Positions 35,581-46,359 of a DNA stretch of 64,000 bases are shown piece after piece. The number at the start of each line of letters is the position of its first letter. Position 1 is the first letter of the stretch. This DNA comes from Enterobacter chengduensis (lineage in GTDB: Bacteria; Pseudomonadota; Gammaproteobacteria; Enterobacterales; Enterobacteriaceae). The position numbers and the translations under genes were made by a program. Under the pieces are notes generated by a model. That model was not told the origin of the DNA, did not search any database, and saw only the letters and a program-made list of their open reading frames with translations. Location of the stretch: the NCBI RefSeq assembly GCF_001984825.2, contig NZ_CP043318.1, forward strand, positions 4,030,001-4,094,000. Direction: 5' to 3'.

Positions 35581-36720
35581 CTACATCCCCTGCCCCACTT
35601 TCAGCACCGCCGCGATATTTCTGGCGGCCATCCTGACGTTCTCGCTGGCATTTTCCAGCGCATCTTCCAGCGAGCAGATGGTATAGATCACGCTAAACAC
35701 CGCATCAATGCCGCGATCGTGCACGACGCCAACGTCCGCCGTCAGGCTTCCTGCAATGCCGATGACGGGTTTGTTAAAGCGCTTCGCCACTTTCGCCACG
35801 CCTACCGGCACTTTGCCGTGGATCGTCTGGCTGTCGATGCGGCCTTCGCCGGTGATAACCAGATCCGCATCGGCCACCTGGTCGGCCAGGTGTAGTGCAT
35901 CGGTCACAATCTCAATGCCCTGGCGCAACTGCGCGCCGCAGAAGGCGTACAGCGCCGCGCCCATGCCCCCCGCCGCACCGCCGCCAGCAAGGTTTAGCAC
36001 ATCCATATCCAGATCCCGGGCAATGATCCGAGCATAATGAGCAAGCGCGTTGTCCAGAGTGACGATCATCTCAGGAGTGGCCCCCTTTTGCGGACCAAAC
36101 ACGGCTGACGCGCCATCCTTGCCGGTGAGCGGGTTGGTCACATCGCAGGCGACCTCTATCCGGCACTCCGCCAGACGTCCGTCCAGCCCGCTCAGGTCGA
36201 TACGCGCGAGTTTTCCCAACTCGCCTCCGCCCTGCCCCAGCGGCTGCTCGCTGGCGTCGAGTAGCTTCGCTCCCAGCGCCTGTACCATCCCTGCGCCACC
36301 GTCATTGGTTGCGCTGCCGCCGATGCCAATGATGATATGCTTAACGCCCGCATCAAGCGCGTGACGAATCAGTTCGCCCGTTCCCCAGGAGGTGGTCTTC
36401 AGGGGATTACGCTGCGACGGGACGACCAGCTCCAGGCCGCTTGCCGCCGCCATTTCAATAAAGGCGCTCTGCTCGTCGCCGGATAAGCCATAAAAGCCTT
36501 CCACGCGCTCGCCCAGCGGGCCGGTCACCGGAACCTGCACAATGCGTCCCTGCGTGGCCGCGATCATCGCTTCAACCGTCCCTTCGCCACCGTCCGCAAC
36601 CGGCAGCTTGACGTAAACCGCCTCGGGAAAGATCTCGCGAAAACCACGTTCTATCGCTGTCGCAACCTCAAGCGCACTCAAACTTTCCTTATACGAGTCC
36701 GGTGCGATAACAATTTTCAT
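35581..36720 (-). CDS. garK: Glycerate 2-kinase
   Basis: Phosphorylates D-glycerate to 2-phosphoglycerate, the last step of glucarate and galactarate breakdown. The 379-residue protein has the family segments KIVIAPDSYKESLSALEVA, PVADGGEGTVEA, GIGGSATNDGGAGM and VITGEGRIDSQT. The start follows AAGGATG. It is downstream of gudPXD but separated by a terminator-like hairpin, so it may have its own promoter as well. In E. coli barA is next to gudD with no kinase between. The symbol garK is by function; the glxK-type paralogue cannot be excluded. Confidence 0.9.
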   Translation of the reverse strand: MKIVIAPDSYKESLSALEVATAIERGFREIFPEAVYVKLPVADGGEGTVEAMIAATQGRIVQVPVTGPLGERVEGFYGLSGDEQSAFIEMAAASGLELVVPSQRNPLKTTSWGTGELIRHALDAGVKHIIIGIGGSATNDGGAGMVQALGAKLLDASEQPLGQGGGELGKLARIDLSGLDGRLAECRIEVACDVTNPLTGKDGASAVFGPQKGATPEMIVTLDNALAHYARIIARDLDMDVLNLAGGGAAGGMGAALYAFCGAQLRQGIEIVTDALHLADQVADADLVITGEGRIDSQTIHGKVPVGVAKVAKRFNKPVIGIAGSLTADVGVVHDRGIDAVFSVIYTICSLEDALENASENVRMAARNIAAVLKVGQGM

Positions 36721-36764
36721 AAGCCATCCTTACGCATAGTTGTTACGTTAAGCATACACCACGT

Positions 36765-36788
36765 AAAAGACCACTCATGGGAGCGGTC
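36765..36788 (-). terminator. Terminator-like hairpin after gudD
   Basis: On the minus strand, GACCGCTC and GAGTGGTC pair (one G-T) around a CCAT loop and are followed by four T residues. It would end or attenuate the gudPXD transcript before garK. Confidence 0.6.
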
Positions 36789-36797
36789 CCAATGCGT

Positions 36798-38135
36798 TTA
36801 TCGTACCATGCACGGGCGTTTATTGTCGAATGTCCAGTCAGGGATCAGATACTGCATCGCCATTGCGTCGTCGCGCGCGCCCAGACCGTGTTTCTGATAC
36901 AGCTCATGAGCCTTCATGACCTGGTCCATGTCCAGTTCAACGCCGAGTCCCGGGGTAGATGGCACCTGCACCATGCCCCCTTTGATCTCAAACGGCTGCC
37001 TGGTCAGACGCTGATTACCTTCCTGCCAGATCCAGTGCGTGTCGATAGCGGTAATGGTGCCCGGTGCGGCGGCGGCAACGTGCGTGAACATTGCCAGCGA
37101 GATATCGAAATGGTTGTTAGAGTGCGAGCCCCAGGTCAGGCCAAACTCATGGCACATCTGCGCCACGCGCACCGACCCCTGCATCGTCCAGAAGTGCGGG
37201 TCCGCCAGCGGAATGTCGACAGACTGTAATGACAGGGTGTGTCCCATCTGACGCCAGTCGGTAGCAATCATATTGGTCGCGGTCGGCAGCCCCGTCGCGC
37301 GACGGAATTCCGCCATCACTTCGCGTCCGGAGAAGCCTTGTTCAGCCCCGCAGGGATCTTCCGCATACGCCAGCACGCCTTTCAGCTGTTTACCTATTTT
37401 GATCGCTTCATCAAGCGACCATGCGCCGTTCGGATCCAGCGTCACGCGCGCCTGCGGGAATCGTTTTGCCAGCGCGGTGACGGCTTGTGCCTCTTCCTCA
37501 CCGGCCAGCACGCCGCCCTTCAGTTTGAAATCATTAAAGCCATATTTTTCGTAAGCGGCCTCGGCCAGGCGCACCACCGCATCCGGGGTCATCGCCGCGT
37601 CGTGGCGGAGCCGATACCAGTCGCATTGTTCATCCGGCTGGCTCTGATACGGAAGCGGCGTCAGCCTGCGGTCGCCGACAAAGAACAGATAGCCCAGCAT
37701 TTCCACTTCGCTACGCTGCTGACCTTCTCCCAGCAGCGAGGCAACGTTAACGCCCAGATGCTGACCCAGCAGATCCAGCATCGCGGATTCAATCCCGGTC
37801 ACCACGTGGATGGTGGTGCGCAGGTCGAAGGTCTGCAGGCCACGACCGCCAGCATCGCGATCGGCAAAGGTGTTGCGCACGGCGTTGAGAACATTTTTGT
37901 ACTCACCCAGCGTTTTGCCCACCACCAGCGGAATGGCATCTTCCAGCGTCTTGCGGATCTTCTCCCCGCCCGGAATTTCGCCCACCCCCGTATGGCCGGA
38001 GTTGTCTTTGATAATGACAATGTTGCGGGTAAAGAATGGCGCGTGTGCGCCGCTCAGGTTCATCAACATGCTGTCATGGCCTGCGACCGGAACGATCTGC
38101 ATGGAAGTGACGACAGGGGTAGTAAAAGTACTCAT
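36798..38135 (-). CDS. gudD: Glucarate dehydratase
   Basis: Dehydrates D-glucarate (and L-idarate) to 5-keto-4-deoxyglucarate. The 445-residue member of the enolase superfamily, mandelate-racemase group, has the KxK acid-base segment FKLKGGV, metal ligands in TLDPNGAW and [12 protein letters not shown], and the catalytic His region [11 protein letters not shown]. It closely follows E. coli GudD, ending DNKRPCMVR. It is 15 bp downstream of its paralogue gudX and belongs to gudP-gudX-gudD. Confidence 0.97.
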   Translation of the reverse strand: MSTFTTPVVTSMQIVPVAGHDSMLMNLSGAHAPFFTRNIVIIKDNSGHTGVGEIPGGEKIRKTLEDAIPLVVGKTLGEYKNVLNAVRNTFADRDAGGRGLQTFDLRTTIHVVTGIESAMLDLLGQHLGVNVASLLGEGQQRSEVEMLGYLFFVGDRRLTPLPYQSQPDEQCDWYRLRHDAAMTPDAVVRLAEAAYEKYGFNDFKLKGGVLAGEEEAQAVTALAKRFPQARVTLDPNGAWSLDEAIKIGKQLKGVLAYAEDPCGAEQGFSGREVMAEFRRATGLPTATNMIATDWRQMGHTLSLQSVDIPLADPHFWTMQGSVRVAQMCHEFGLTWGSHSNNHFDISLAMFTHVAAAAPGTITAIDTHWIWQEGNQRLTRQPFEIKGGMVQVPSTPGLGVELDMDQVMKAHELYQKHGLGARDDAMAMQYLIPDWTFDNKRPCMVR

Positions 38136-38150
38136 CGTGTAATCCTTTTA

Positions 38151-39491
38151 TCAGTGACGTCCAAAAACAGGGCGCTTACGGTCAAATGTCCAGCCGGGAA
38201 TCAGGTACTGCATCGGGCCCGCGTCATTACGCGCGCCGCCCGGTAGTTTTTTATACGCCTCATGGGCTTTATGGATCTGATCCCAGTCAATCTCCACGCC
38301 CAGACCCGGCGCATCCGGTACGGCAATCTTGCCATTTTTGATTTCCAGCGGGCTTTTCGTCAGGCGGGCTTCGCCCTCCTGCCAAATCCAGTGGGTGTCG
38401 ATAGCGGTCGGGTTACCCGGAGCCGCCGCGCCAACGTGGGTAAACATCGCCAGCGAAATATCAAAGTGGTTGTTCGAGTGGCAGCCCCACGTCAGCCCCC
38501 AGTCATCGCACAGCTGCGCGACGCGCACCGCGCCCGAGAGCGTCCAGAAGTGCGGGTCCGCCAGCGGAATATCGACGGCGTTTAGCATGACCGCGTGACC
38601 CATTTCACGCCAGTTGGTGGCGATCATATTGGTCGCGACCGGTAGCCCGGTGGCGCGACGGAACTCCGCCATGACTTCACGGCCCGAGAAGCCCTGCTCC
38701 GCGCCGCAGGGGTCTTCTGCGTAGGTCAGCACGTCTCCCAGACCTTTGCACAGGCTTATGGCTTCATCCAGCAGCCAGGCACCGTTAGGGTCAACGGTGA
38801 TTCGCGCATCCGGAAAGCGTTTTTTCAGCGCCCTGGCGGTTTCAATCTCCTGCTCGCCGGGCAGCACGCCGCCCTTCAGCTTGAAATCCTTAAAGCCGTA
38901 GCGATCCTGCGCCGCCTCGGCCAGGCGCACCACCGCGTCGCGGGAGAGCGCTTCCTGGTGGCGCAGGTGATACCAGTCGTGGTCGCCCGTGGTTCTCGCC
39001 AGATACGGGAGATCGGTTTTATTGCGATCGCCCACATAGAACAGATAGCCCAGCACGGTGACCGCATCGCGCTGTTTGCCGGGGCCCAGCAGCTCGCACA
39101 CCGGAACACGGAGCGCCTTACCCAGTAAATCGAGCAGGGCGGCCTCCAGCGCGGCCACCGCGTTGACGCGCAGTTCGAACGTCCAGGCGCCTTTACCGAA
39201 GGTATCAAAGTCTGCCGACTGATTACCCTTGTGCACCCGCTGAACCACCTTGTTCAGACGGGCGATCTCCTGGCCCACCACCTGCGGAATGGCGTCGACC
39301 AGCGTCTGGTAAATCACCTCTCCGCCAGGGGCTTCGCCCACGCCGGTATGCCCTGCGCTGTCTTTCAGCACGACGATATTGCGGGTAAACCAGGCGTTAT
39401 GCGCACCGCCAATATTGAGCAGCATGCTGTCCTGCCCGGCGACCGGGATGACCTGCATCTCGGTGACGGTTGGGCTTGATTGCGTTGTCAT
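38151..39491 (-). CDS. gudX: Glucarate dehydratase-related protein GudX
   Basis: A 446-residue paralogue of the adjacent GudD with the same superfamily motifs ([45 protein letters not shown]). In E. coli this protein is a weak glucarate dehydratase thought to associate with GudD. The start is within ATGATG, where the first ATG overlaps the gudP stop; the second (39491) gives the E. coli-like N-terminus. Tandem arrangement indicates an old duplication. Confidence 0.95.
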   Translation of the reverse strand: MTTQSSPTVTEMQVIPVAGQDSMLLNIGGAHNAWFTRNIVVLKDSAGHTGVGEAPGGEVIYQTLVDAIPQVVGQEIARLNKVVQRVHKGNQSADFDTFGKGAWTFELRVNAVAALEAALLDLLGKALRVPVCELLGPGKQRDAVTVLGYLFYVGDRNKTDLPYLARTTGDHDWYHLRHQEALSRDAVVRLAEAAQDRYGFKDFKLKGGVLPGEQEIETARALKKRFPDARITVDPNGAWLLDEAISLCKGLGDVLTYAEDPCGAEQGFSGREVMAEFRRATGLPVATNMIATNWREMGHAVMLNAVDIPLADPHFWTLSGAVRVAQLCDDWGLTWGCHSNNHFDISLAMFTHVGAAAPGNPTAIDTHWIWQEGEARLTKSPLEIKNGKIAVPDAPGLGVEIDWDQIHKAHEAYKKLPGGARNDAGPMQYLIPGWTFDRKRPVFGRH

Positions 39492-40846
39492 CATCCACGC
39501 TCCGCAACGGGTTTAAGCTCGACGCGCTTGATATCTCCCACCAGCACCAGGTAACTCAGTACCGCCACCAGCGCATGTACCCCCACGTAGATCAGCGCGC
39601 CGTTGAACGATCCGGTCGTGCCGACGATGTAGCCAATAGCGATGGGCGTCACAATCCCGGAGATGTTGCCGAACATGTTGAACAGACCGCCGCTCAGGCC
39701 GCTGATCTCTTTCGGCGCCGTATCCGCCATCACTGCCCAGCCCAGCGCGCCAATGCCTTTGCCGAAGAAGGCCATCGCCATAAAGCCGATGATCATCCAT
39801 TCGGCATTGACGTAGTTACAGAACACCATGGTCATGGAGAGCAGCATGCCGAGCACAATCGGCGTTTTACGCGCGATGTTCAGCGAGCCCGTGCGGCGCA
39901 TCAGCCAGTCGGAAATCACCCCGCCGAGCACGCCGCCAACGAAGCCGCAGATGGCCGGGACCGACGCGACAAATCCCGCTTTCAGAATCGACATGCCGCG
40001 AGCCTGCACCAGATAGACCGGGAACCAGGTGATGAAAAAGTAGGTTAAGGCGTTGATGCAGTACTGGCCCAGATAGATCCCGATCATCATGCGCGAGCCG
40101 ACGAGCTGCCTGATCTGCGCCCATTTCTGGCTGAACGGGACTTTTGCCGCCGTAGATTTCTGATCCATATTGATCAGCGCGCCGCCTTCCGCAATGTACT
40201 CCAGCTCTTTTTTGTTCACGCCAGGGTGCTGGTTGGGTTCGTGGATCACTTTCAGCCAGACGAAGCTGATGACGATCCCCAGCCCGCCCATGAAGAAGAA
40301 GACGTGCGACCAGCCCACCTCATGCGTCAGCCAGCCCATGATGGGCGCGAAGATGACCGTTGCGAAGTACTGCGCGGAGTTGAAAATCGCCACCGCCGTT
40401 CCCCTCTCCTGCGCCGGGAACCATGCCGCCACGATGCGGCTGTTGCCCGGGAAGGACGGCGCTTCCGCTAGCCCCACCAGGAAGCGCAGCGTGAAGAGCG
40501 CCACGATAATGCCGAAGCCGCTGAAGATATCGACGAAACCCTGCAGGAGGGTAAACGCGGACCAGATAAAGATGGACCAGAAATAGACGCGTTTAGAGCC
40601 AAAACGGTCCAGCAGCCAGCCGCCCGGAATTTGCCCGATGACGTAGGCCCATGAGAATGCGGAGAAAACGTAACCCATGCCCACGGGGTCAAGGCCGATA
40701 TCTTTTGCCATTTCCGAACCGGCAATCGACAGCGTAGCGCGGTCACCATAGTTAAAGGACGTGACGATAAACAGCATCACCACTATCCAGTAGCGGGCGT
40801 TGGTGCGCTTTTCGGCGCTGCTCGCTGCGTGGCTTAATGTACTCAT
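39491..40846 (-). CDS. gudP: D-glucarate/galactarate transporter GudP (MFS)
   Basis: An inner-membrane proton symporter of 451 residues with about 12 hydrophobic segments, in the anion:cation symporter (phthalate permease/ExuT) branch of MFS. Family segments: [28 protein letters not shown], and [24 protein letters not shown]. It is the first gene of gudP-gudX-gudD and its stop overlaps the gudX start. AGGAG precedes the ATG. In E. coli the regulator is CdaR; no site is placed here. Confidence 0.96.
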   Translation of the reverse strand: MSTLSHAASSAEKRTNARYWIVVMLFIVTSFNYGDRATLSIAGSEMAKDIGLDPVGMGYVFSAFSWAYVIGQIPGGWLLDRFGSKRVYFWSIFIWSAFTLLQGFVDIFSGFGIIVALFTLRFLVGLAEAPSFPGNSRIVAAWFPAQERGTAVAIFNSAQYFATVIFAPIMGWLTHEVGWSHVFFFMGGLGIVISFVWLKVIHEPNQHPGVNKKELEYIAEGGALINMDQKSTAAKVPFSQKWAQIRQLVGSRMMIGIYLGQYCINALTYFFITWFPVYLVQARGMSILKAGFVASVPAICGFVGGVLGGVISDWLMRRTGSLNIARKTPIVLGMLLSMTMVFCNYVNAEWMIIGFMAMAFFGKGIGALGWAVMADTAPKEISGLSGGLFNMFGNISGIVTPIAIGYIVGTTGSFNGALIYVGVHALVAVLSYLVLVGDIKRVELKPVAERG

Positions 40847-41154
40847 TGTTGCACTCCTGAAACATAGCTTTCGCCTGGTTCATTCTGTACAGCACCGGTA
40901 GGGTAATCAGAATGAGATTAGTTTTTGTCGTTTTGGTACGGCGTAAGGCCGTTTTATCGTGACCGGAAAAGTATATGAAGGAGTGACAGGTTCTCTCACC
41001 GTGCAGAAACACAGTATTAAAGGGTGTGAGGGAGGTTGTTTAGGGCATAAGCCCAGAGGAGTGGAAGGTGGTTCACGGAAATGGCGTTTGGTGCGGGGTG
41101 TAATGCCGGGTGGCGGCTACGCCTGACCCGGCCTACCATTGGTATCGCGCAGGG
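40847..41154. other. gudP upstream region with a REP element
   Basis: A 308-bp gap. The gudP promoter must lie in about 40850-41050, but no clear hexamers or CdaR site could be assigned. A REP unit (GCCGGGTGGCGGC, then CCTGACCCGGCCTAC) occupies 41105-41137, next to the end of yqcA. No convincing gene was found. Confidence 0.6.
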
Positions 41155-41604
41155 TTATTTAAGCAGCGTTGCCCAGTGTTCGACCCACGGGTTTGATTCG
41201 CTTTCCGGCTCCGGATGCTCGCCGGCATCAATCAGCAGCATTTCGCCGACGCGCTGGGCGCTCTGCTCCTGCAGGAGCGCATCGAACTGCTTGCCGCCGC
41301 CGCAGAAGTTGGCGTAAGAACTGTCGCCCAGGGCAATGATGCCGTAATGCACGTCAGGCTGATAGCCAAGCTGGTCTTTTATGCCCTGGAACAGCGGCAC
41401 GATGCTGTCCGGCAGATCGCCCTGACCGGTGGTTGAGGTCACCACCAGAATGTATTTATCTTTATACTTTTCCCAGTCCGCCAGCTCCGGGTCTTCATAG
41501 ACCGTGGCCTTATGGCCCTCGCGGGCGAGTATTGCCTCAGCCTCTTCCGCTACCAGCAGCGAGTTGCCGTACATAGTGCCGACAAAAATGCCTACTTCAG
41601 CCAT
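41155..41604 (-). CDS. yqcA: Flavodoxin YqcA
   Basis: A 149-residue FMN-binding electron carrier. The phosphate-binding loop [14 protein letters not shown] (about 9-22), [12 protein letters not shown] (about 56-67) and [14 protein letters not shown] (about 92-105) are the three flavin contacts of short-chain flavodoxins. Its redox partner is not known from sequence. It forms a run with truC and yqcC, 24 bp after truC. Confidence 0.93.
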   Translation of the reverse strand: MAEVGIFVGTMYGNSLLVAEEAEAILAREGHKATVYEDPELADWEKYKDKYILVVTSTTGQGDLPDSIVPLFQGIKDQLGYQPDVHYGIIALGDSSYANFCGGGKQFDALLQEQSAQRVGEMLLIDAGEHPEPESESNPWVEHWATLLK

Positions 41605-41628
41605 GCTATTTTCCCATAATGAATGCGT

Positions 41629-42405
41629 TTACCGTTCATCCTGAACGTTGCCCGAGACAAACTCAACCCTTTCATTTTCGGGGAGTTGTCCCAGCCAGCC
41701 AAACTGTGACAGCGCCTGCATCCAGACGTCGTCCAGCCCCGCACGGATAGTCAGCTGCTCGCCGGTAAACGGGTGCGTCAGGCTCAGCTCGCTGGCGTGC
41801 AGCATCAGACGATGGCAGCCAAAGTGTTCGGCCGCGCTGCGGTTCTGGCGCAGATCGCCGTGCTTGCTGTCGCCAATAATCGGATGGCGCAGGTGCGCAA
41901 GATGGCGTCGCAGCTGGTGCTTACGCCCGGTTTTGGGCAATAGCTCAACCAGACTGTAGCGCGTGGTGGGAAATTTGCTGGTTGCCACCGGCATTTCCGT
42001 GGTGGCCATGCCGCGATAATCCGTCACCGCAGGCTGAGGGCCTTTGTCATCGCGGGCAAATTTATCGGCGATTTTGTCCAGCTCCTCCACCAGCGGATAG
42101 TCGAGCGTGGCGGCTTCCGTCAGCCAGCCGCGCACGATCGCGTGGTAGCGCTTTTGCATCTGATGCTGTTCAAACTGCTGCGACAGCAGACGGCCCGCCT
42201 CGCTGGAAAGCCCCATCAGCAGCACGCCGGAAGTCGGCCTGTCGAGACGGTGGGCGGTAAAAACGTGCTGACCAATCTGGTCGCGCACGGTCTGCATCAC
42301 CACCACTTTCTCGTCGCGATCCAGCCAGCTGCGGTGTACCAGCCAGCCTGACGGTTTGTTTACCGCCACCAGCCACTCGTCCTGATAGAGGATCTCAAGC
42401 GTCAT
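41629..42405 (-). CDS. truC: tRNA pseudouridine(65) synthase TruC
   Basis: An RluA-family enzyme that makes pseudouridine 65 in tRNA. The 258-residue protein has the catalytic Asp in HRLDRPTSGVLL (about residue 54) and the RluA segments KPSGWLVH and TGRKHQLRRHLAHLRHPIIGD. It overlaps yqcC by 4 bp, so the two are coupled. Confidence 0.96.
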   Translation of the reverse strand: MTLEILYQDEWLVAVNKPSGWLVHRSWLDRDEKVVVMQTVRDQIGQHVFTAHRLDRPTSGVLLMGLSSEAGRLLSQQFEQHQMQKRYHAIVRGWLTEAATLDYPLVEELDKIADKFARDDKGPQPAVTDYRGMATTEMPVATSKFPTTRYSLVELLPKTGRKHQLRRHLAHLRHPIIGDSKHGDLRQNRSAAEHFGCHRLMLHASELSLTHPFTGEQLTIRAGLDDVWMQALSQFGWLGQLPENERVEFVSGNVQDER

Positions 42406-42731
42406 GCATCATCACCGGCAAACAGGGCATCCAGTTTTTCCAGTTCGACCAGCATCACGTCGCGCGCGGGGTGCGTCGCTTCAAGCGCCATTTCATAATA
42501 GGGAGAGACGGCAAAGGCCTGCGGCAGCGGGTGACCGCCCTCAAGCAGGGCGTGCATGCGCGGAATTAACACCCACTGCAGCCACTCAAACGGGGCCAGC
42601 GTATCCAGGCAGAAGGGCTGGGTGCTCGCGAACGCCTCTGGCTGCGGCGCGGTCTCCTGCCACAGCTGATGTTGGCGCAAAAGGGCTTCGATGGCGTGCA
42701 ACTGCGCACGAACGCTATCGTGTTGCGTCAT
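42402..42731 (-). CDS. yqcC: YqcC family protein
   Basis: A 109-residue mostly helical protein of unknown function, with the family segment PFEWLQWVLIPRMHALLEGG. The ATG at 42731 (MTQHDSV) gives the E. coli length; an in-frame start at 42839 reads backward through the csrB terminator and is rejected. It overlaps truC by 4 bp at its end. Confidence 0.92.
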   Translation of the reverse strand: MTQHDSVRAQLHAIEALLRQHQLWQETAPQPEAFASTQPFCLDTLAPFEWLQWVLIPRMHALLEGGHPLPQAFAVSPYYEMALEATHPARDVMLVELEKLDALFAGDDA

Positions 42732-42789
42732 AGTAACCTCAACTGAAAAAATGAACGGCGCGCAGCATAGCATTGCGGAAGGCAGAAAT

Positions 42790-43152
42790 AAAAAAAGGGA
42801 GCACTGTAAAAACAGTGCTCCCGGTTCGTTTCGCAGCATTCCAGCTACAATTCGTGCTCCCTGCTCATCCGTGACAACTTTTCCTGAAGCCCGAAGGCCT
42901 GGTCATCCGTAAACCGATTCATCCTGCACACATCGTCCTGACGTGTTTGTTTCATCCTGAAACGTCCTGGCCTTCCTGACCCACCGACCATCCTGACCGG
43001 CTCTCGTTCTCCTTCCTGGAGGTGTCCCTTACGCATCCTGCGTTATCCACTTTGCTTCATCCTGAAGCCTTCCTGCAGCGCCATCCTGACGTGTCCTGAG
43101 TAAGAAACGCCATCATCCTGATGTTCGTTTCTCGTGTCGGCGTCCTGTCGAC
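42790..43152 (-). ncRNA. csrB: CsrB small RNA
   Basis: A regulatory RNA of about 363 nt that binds and titrates the translational regulator CsrA. The transcript starts GTCGACAGGA at 43152, as in E. coli, and has about 20 GGA motifs, many as CAGGA(T/A/C)G in small hairpin loops. It ends at stem GGGAGCACTGT/ACAGTGCTCCC (42797-42822) followed by seven T residues. It stands between yqcC and syd, as in E. coli. Transcription depends on UvrY~P, fed by BarA (32724), and a matching palindrome lies upstream. The region also explains the lack of any open frame with support here. Confidence 0.96.
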
Positions 43153-43170
43153 GGAGATAGAATCCGCTAT
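43153..43170 (-). promoter_or_regulatory. csrB core promoter
   Basis: Minus-strand GGATTCTATCTCC directly precedes the GTCGACAGG start and matches the conserved enterobacterial csrB -10 region (E. coli GATTCTATCTTC). The -35 match is weak, in line with a UvrY-dependent promoter. Confidence 0.7.
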
Positions 43171-43325
43171 TCCGCCTCGTCTTACAACCCACCCTGTCAG
43201 AGTTATAAGATGTGAGATATCCCTATATACAGTACGATAAACGAGTAATACGTTGAAAAATAGAGTGATATTAATCTGAAGTCATTGAGGTAATACTGAA
43301 TGTTCCAGCGATCTCTCACAAACCT

Positions 43326-43343
43326 TGTAAGAGATCTCTCACA
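43326..43343. promoter_or_regulatory. UvrY (SirA) binding palindrome upstream of csrB
   Basis: TGTAAGAGATCTCTCACA matches the enterobacterial UvrY/SirA 18-bp palindrome with one asymmetric position. It is centred about 182 bp upstream of the csrB start and lies just beyond the syd stop codon. Confidence 0.85.
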
Positions 43344-43362
43344 CGCGCTATAGCATCATGGA

Positions 43363-43908
43363 TTACAGAAGTGGCTCAAGTCGGGTAAGGAAATCCGCAA
43401 GAGAGGGGGCGAGAGTTTCGCGATTGCGGGTGCCGATAGTTTCTTTAACCACTTCACCTGACAGGTTACAGACGGAGATAACGTCCAGTTCACTGTCCAG
43501 CGTGGCAATAAAGAGCGTCGGAGAAAGCTTAAGGCGTTTTTGCGTGACCAGATGACCAATCAGGTTTTCCTGAACACGCTGCAGATCGTCTTCGCTCCAG
43601 GTCTGCAACAGCGTCAGCGTAAAATCAGCAAAGCGCGCGGGCATATCCCCTGCGAACTGCGTGGTGTAAAACGCGTGAACCGCTGGTTGTACCACGATGT
43701 CCATTGCCCGTTCAACCGCATTTACATTTTGCTCGCCGCTGAAAGGTTTTGGCTGCCAGGTAACGTAATCCTCAAGCGAAGAGATAATGCACGGTGAGGG
43801 TACGCAATATAAATCAGCACTTTGCGGCCACGAACCCTGCTTTTCATGCCAGGCATCGCAATAGCGGGTCGTGAAGGTAGTGAGGGCATTTGCCGTTTCG
43901 ATGTCCAC
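43363..43908 (-). CDS. syd: SecY-interacting protein Syd
   Basis: A 181-residue peripheral inner-membrane protein that binds SecY and, when overproduced, checks for misassembled SecYEG. It has the Syd segments [29 protein letters not shown] and the C-terminal [13 protein letters not shown]. It is divergent from queF with 69 bp between. Its 3' end borders the UvrY site of csrB. Confidence 0.96.
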   Translation of the reverse strand: MDIETANALTTFTTRYCDAWHEKQGSWPQSADLYCVPSPCIISSLEDYVTWQPKPFSGEQNVNAVERAMDIVVQPAVHAFYTTQFAGDMPARFADFTLTLLQTWSEDDLQRVQENLIGHLVTQKRLKLSPTLFIATLDSELDVISVCNLSGEVVKETIGTRNRETLAPSLADFLTRLEPLL

Positions 43909-43977
43909 CGATTTCTCTCTTCTTGTCAGACAGGATAAACTCAGGGCATAAGTGTACCTGTAAAGTGGCTATGAAAC

Positions 43978-44820
43978 ATGTCTTACGAAAATCATCAGGC
44001 GTTAACCGGCTTAACGCTCGGTAAATCCACCGATTACCGCGATACCTACGATGCAAGCCTTCTGCAGGGCGTGCCGCGCAGTCTGAATCGCGATCCTTTG
44101 GGCCTGCACGCGGACGCGCTGCCGTTTGTCGGCGGCGATATCTGGACGCTGTACGAACTCTCGTGGCTCAACGCGCGCGGCCTGCCGCAGGTGGCGGTGG
44201 GCCACGTTGAGCTGGACTACGCCAGCGTGAATCTCGTCGAGTCCAAAAGCTTTAAGCTCTATCTCAACAGCTTTAACCAGACAAAATTCAACAGCTGGGA
44301 CGATGTTCAGCACACCCTGGAACGTGATTTAAGCGCCTGCGCGCAGGGAAAAGTGGGCGTTTCACTGTATCGCCTGAACGAGTTTGAAGGACAGCCAGTC
44401 GCCCACTTCAACGGGACCTGCATCGACGATCAGGATATCGAGGTGGAGAATTATGAATTCAGCGCGGACTACCTCGAGAACGCGGCGAGCGGAAAGGTGG
44501 TCGAAGAAACGCTGGTCAGCCATCTGCTGAAATCCAACTGCCTGATCACCCACCAGCCGGACTGGGGCTCGGTGCAGATCCAGTACCGCGGCCCGACAAT
44601 TGACCGGGAAAAATTGCTGCGCTACCTGGTGTCGTTCCGCCATCACAACGAATTCCACGAGCAGTGCGTGGAGCGCATTTTTAGCGATATTCAGCGTTTC
44701 TGCCAGCCAGAGAAGCTAAGCGTTTACGCACGCTATACCCGCCGCGGCGGGCTGGACATTAACCCGTGGCGCACCAATACCGATTTTGTGCCCGCAACGG
44801 GACGGCTGGTGCGCCAGTAA
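43978..44820 (+). CDS. queF: NADPH-dependent 7-cyano-7-deazaguanine reductase QueF
   Basis: Reduces the nitrile preQ0 to the amine preQ1, the last free-base step of queuosine synthesis. The 280-residue protein is the two-domain type (tunnel fold twice). The substrate segment [15 protein letters not shown] is at about 88-102, and the catalytic Cys is in [15 protein letters not shown] (about residue 190) with the Asp seven residues on. QueD and QueE of the same route are in this window. Confidence 0.97.
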   Translation: MSYENHQALTGLTLGKSTDYRDTYDASLLQGVPRSLNRDPLGLHADALPFVGGDIWTLYELSWLNARGLPQVAVGHVELDYASVNLVESKSFKLYLNSFNQTKFNSWDDVQHTLERDLSACAQGKVGVSLYRLNEFEGQPVAHFNGTCIDDQDIEVENYEFSADYLENAASGKVVEETLVSHLLKSNCLITHQPDWGSVQIQYRGPTIDREKLLRYLVSFRHHNEFHEQCVERIFSDIQRFCQPEKLSVYARYTRRGGLDINPWRTNTDFVPATGRLVRQ

Positions 44821-44936
44821 GATAAATATTTTCACAATATGCGCGGTATCTTCCGCGCTTTAGGTTGTGAAACGTCACGCGGCAGGGCTATTGTAATCAA
44901 CAGGGAAAGACGATAATCGTCCCGTAAGGAGCTCAC

Positions 44937-46301
44937 TTGATTACACATATTAGCCCGCTTGGCTCAATGGATATGTTGTCGCAGCTAGAAGTGGACATGC
45001 TTAAGCGCACGGCCAGCAGCGATCTTTATCAACTGTTTCGTAACTGTTCACTTGCCGTTCTGAACTCCGGAAGCCTGACAGATAACAGTAAAGAACTGCT
45101 GTCCCGCTTCGAAAGCTTTGATATCAACGTGCTGCGCCGCGAGCGCGGCGTGAAGCTTGAAGTCATCAACCCGCCGGAAGAGGCCTTTGTCGACGGGCGC
45201 ATCATTCGTTCACTTCAGGCTAACCTGTTTGCCGTGCTGCGTGACATCCTGTTTGTTAACGGACAGATCCACAACGCAGGCCGCTTCCAGCATCTCGACC
45301 TGGAAAGCTCGGTCCATATCACCAACCTGGTATTCTCTATTTTGCGTAACGCCCGTGCCCTGCACGTTGGCGAAGCGCCGAACATGGTCGTCTGCTGGGG
45401 CGGCCACTCCATTAACGAAACCGAATATCTCTATGCCCGCCGGGTGGGAACGCAGCTTGGCCTGCGCGAGCTGAACATCTGTACCGGCTGCGGTCCAGGG
45501 GCGATGGAAGCGCCGATGAAGGGTGCGGCGGTGGGACACGCGCAGCAGCGTTACAAAGAGGGGCGGTTTATCGGCATGACCGAGCCGTCCATCATCGCCG
45601 CTGAGCCGCCTAACCCGCTGGTTAACGAGCTGATCATCATGCCGGATATCGAGAAACGCCTTGAGGCGTTTGTCCGTATCGCCCACGGCATTATCATCTT
45701 CCCGGGCGGCGTGGGCACCGCGGAAGAGCTGCTCTATCTGCTGGGTATTCTGATGAACCCGGCAAACAAAGATCAGGTTCTGCCGCTGATCCTGACCGGG
45801 CCAAAAGAGAGCGCCGACTACTTCCGCGTGCTGGACGAGTTTATCGTACACACCCTGGGTGAAGCCGCGCGTCGTCACTATCGCATCATCATTGACGATG
45901 CCGCAGAAGTGGCGCGCCAGATGAAAAAAGCGATGCCGCTGGTGAAAGAGAACCGCCGTGACACCGGAGATGCCTACAGCTTTAACTGGTCAATCCGCAT
46001 CGCGCCGGACCTGCAGATCCCGTTTGAGCCAACGCATGAGAATATGGCTAACCTGAAGCTCTACCCGGACCAGCCGGTAGAAGTCCTCGCGGCCGATCTG
46101 CGTCGCGCCTTCTCCGGGATTGTGGCGGGCAACGTGAAAGAGATGGGCATCCGCGCCATTGAACAGCATGGTCCGTACAAGATCCACGGCGACCCGGAGA
46201 TGATGCGCCGCATGGACGACATGCTGCAGGGCTTCGTTGCTCAGCACCGCATGAAGCTGCCGGGCTCCGCCTACATTCCTTGCTATGAAATCTGCACATA
46301 A
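44937..46301 (+). CDS. ppnN: Nucleotide 5'-monophosphate nucleosidase PpnN
   Basis: Cleaves purine and pyrimidine monophosphates to base and ribose 5-phosphate; in E. coli ppGpp binding activates it. The 454-residue protein has a LOG/lysine decarboxylase-like core with [13 protein letters not shown] and [13 protein letters not shown], and N- and C-terminal extensions that fit the PpnN tetramer. The start is TTG at 44937, preceded by TAAGGAG; this gives [13 protein letters not shown] as in E. coli, and the next ATG would remove conserved residues. Confidence 0.97.
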   Translation: MITHISPLGSMDMLSQLEVDMLKRTASSDLYQLFRNCSLAVLNSGSLTDNSKELLSRFESFDINVLRRERGVKLEVINPPEEAFVDGRIIRSLQANLFAVLRDILFVNGQIHNAGRFQHLDLESSVHITNLVFSILRNARALHVGEAPNMVVCWGGHSINETEYLYARRVGTQLGLRELNICTGCGPGAMEAPMKGAAVGHAQQRYKEGRFIGMTEPSIIAAEPPNPLVNELIIMPDIEKRLEAFVRIAHGIIIFPGGVGTAEELLYLLGILMNPANKDQVLPLILTGPKESADYFRVLDEFIVHTLGEAARRHYRIIIDDAAEVARQMKKAMPLVKENRRDTGDAYSFNWSIRIAPDLQIPFEPTHENMANLKLYPDQPVEVLAADLRRAFSGIVAGNVKEMGIRAIEQHGPYKIHGDPEMMRRMDDMLQGFVAQHRMKLPGSAYIPCYEICT

Positions 46302-46320
46302 CGCTTAGCAGCGTCTCATC

Positions 46321-46359
46321 AAAACCGGGTCGCCCCGTAACGCGTCCCGGTTTTTTTTT
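46321..46359 (+). terminator. ppnN terminator
   Basis: AACCGGG and CCCGGTT arms around a GC-rich loop are followed by nine T residues just after the ppnN stop. Confidence 0.9.

Noticed and set aside
40752..41012. 86-codon minus-strand frame before gudP
   Set aside because: It runs out of frame into gudP and has no supported product.
42845..43036. Short minus-strand open frame within the yqcC-syd gap
   Set aside because: The stretch is the csrB RNA; GGA repeats give an accidental open frame.
42824..43150. Possible CRISPR-like array because of repeated TCCTGA units
   Set aside because: The repeats are short and irregularly spaced and fit CsrA-binding GGA hairpins of csrB.
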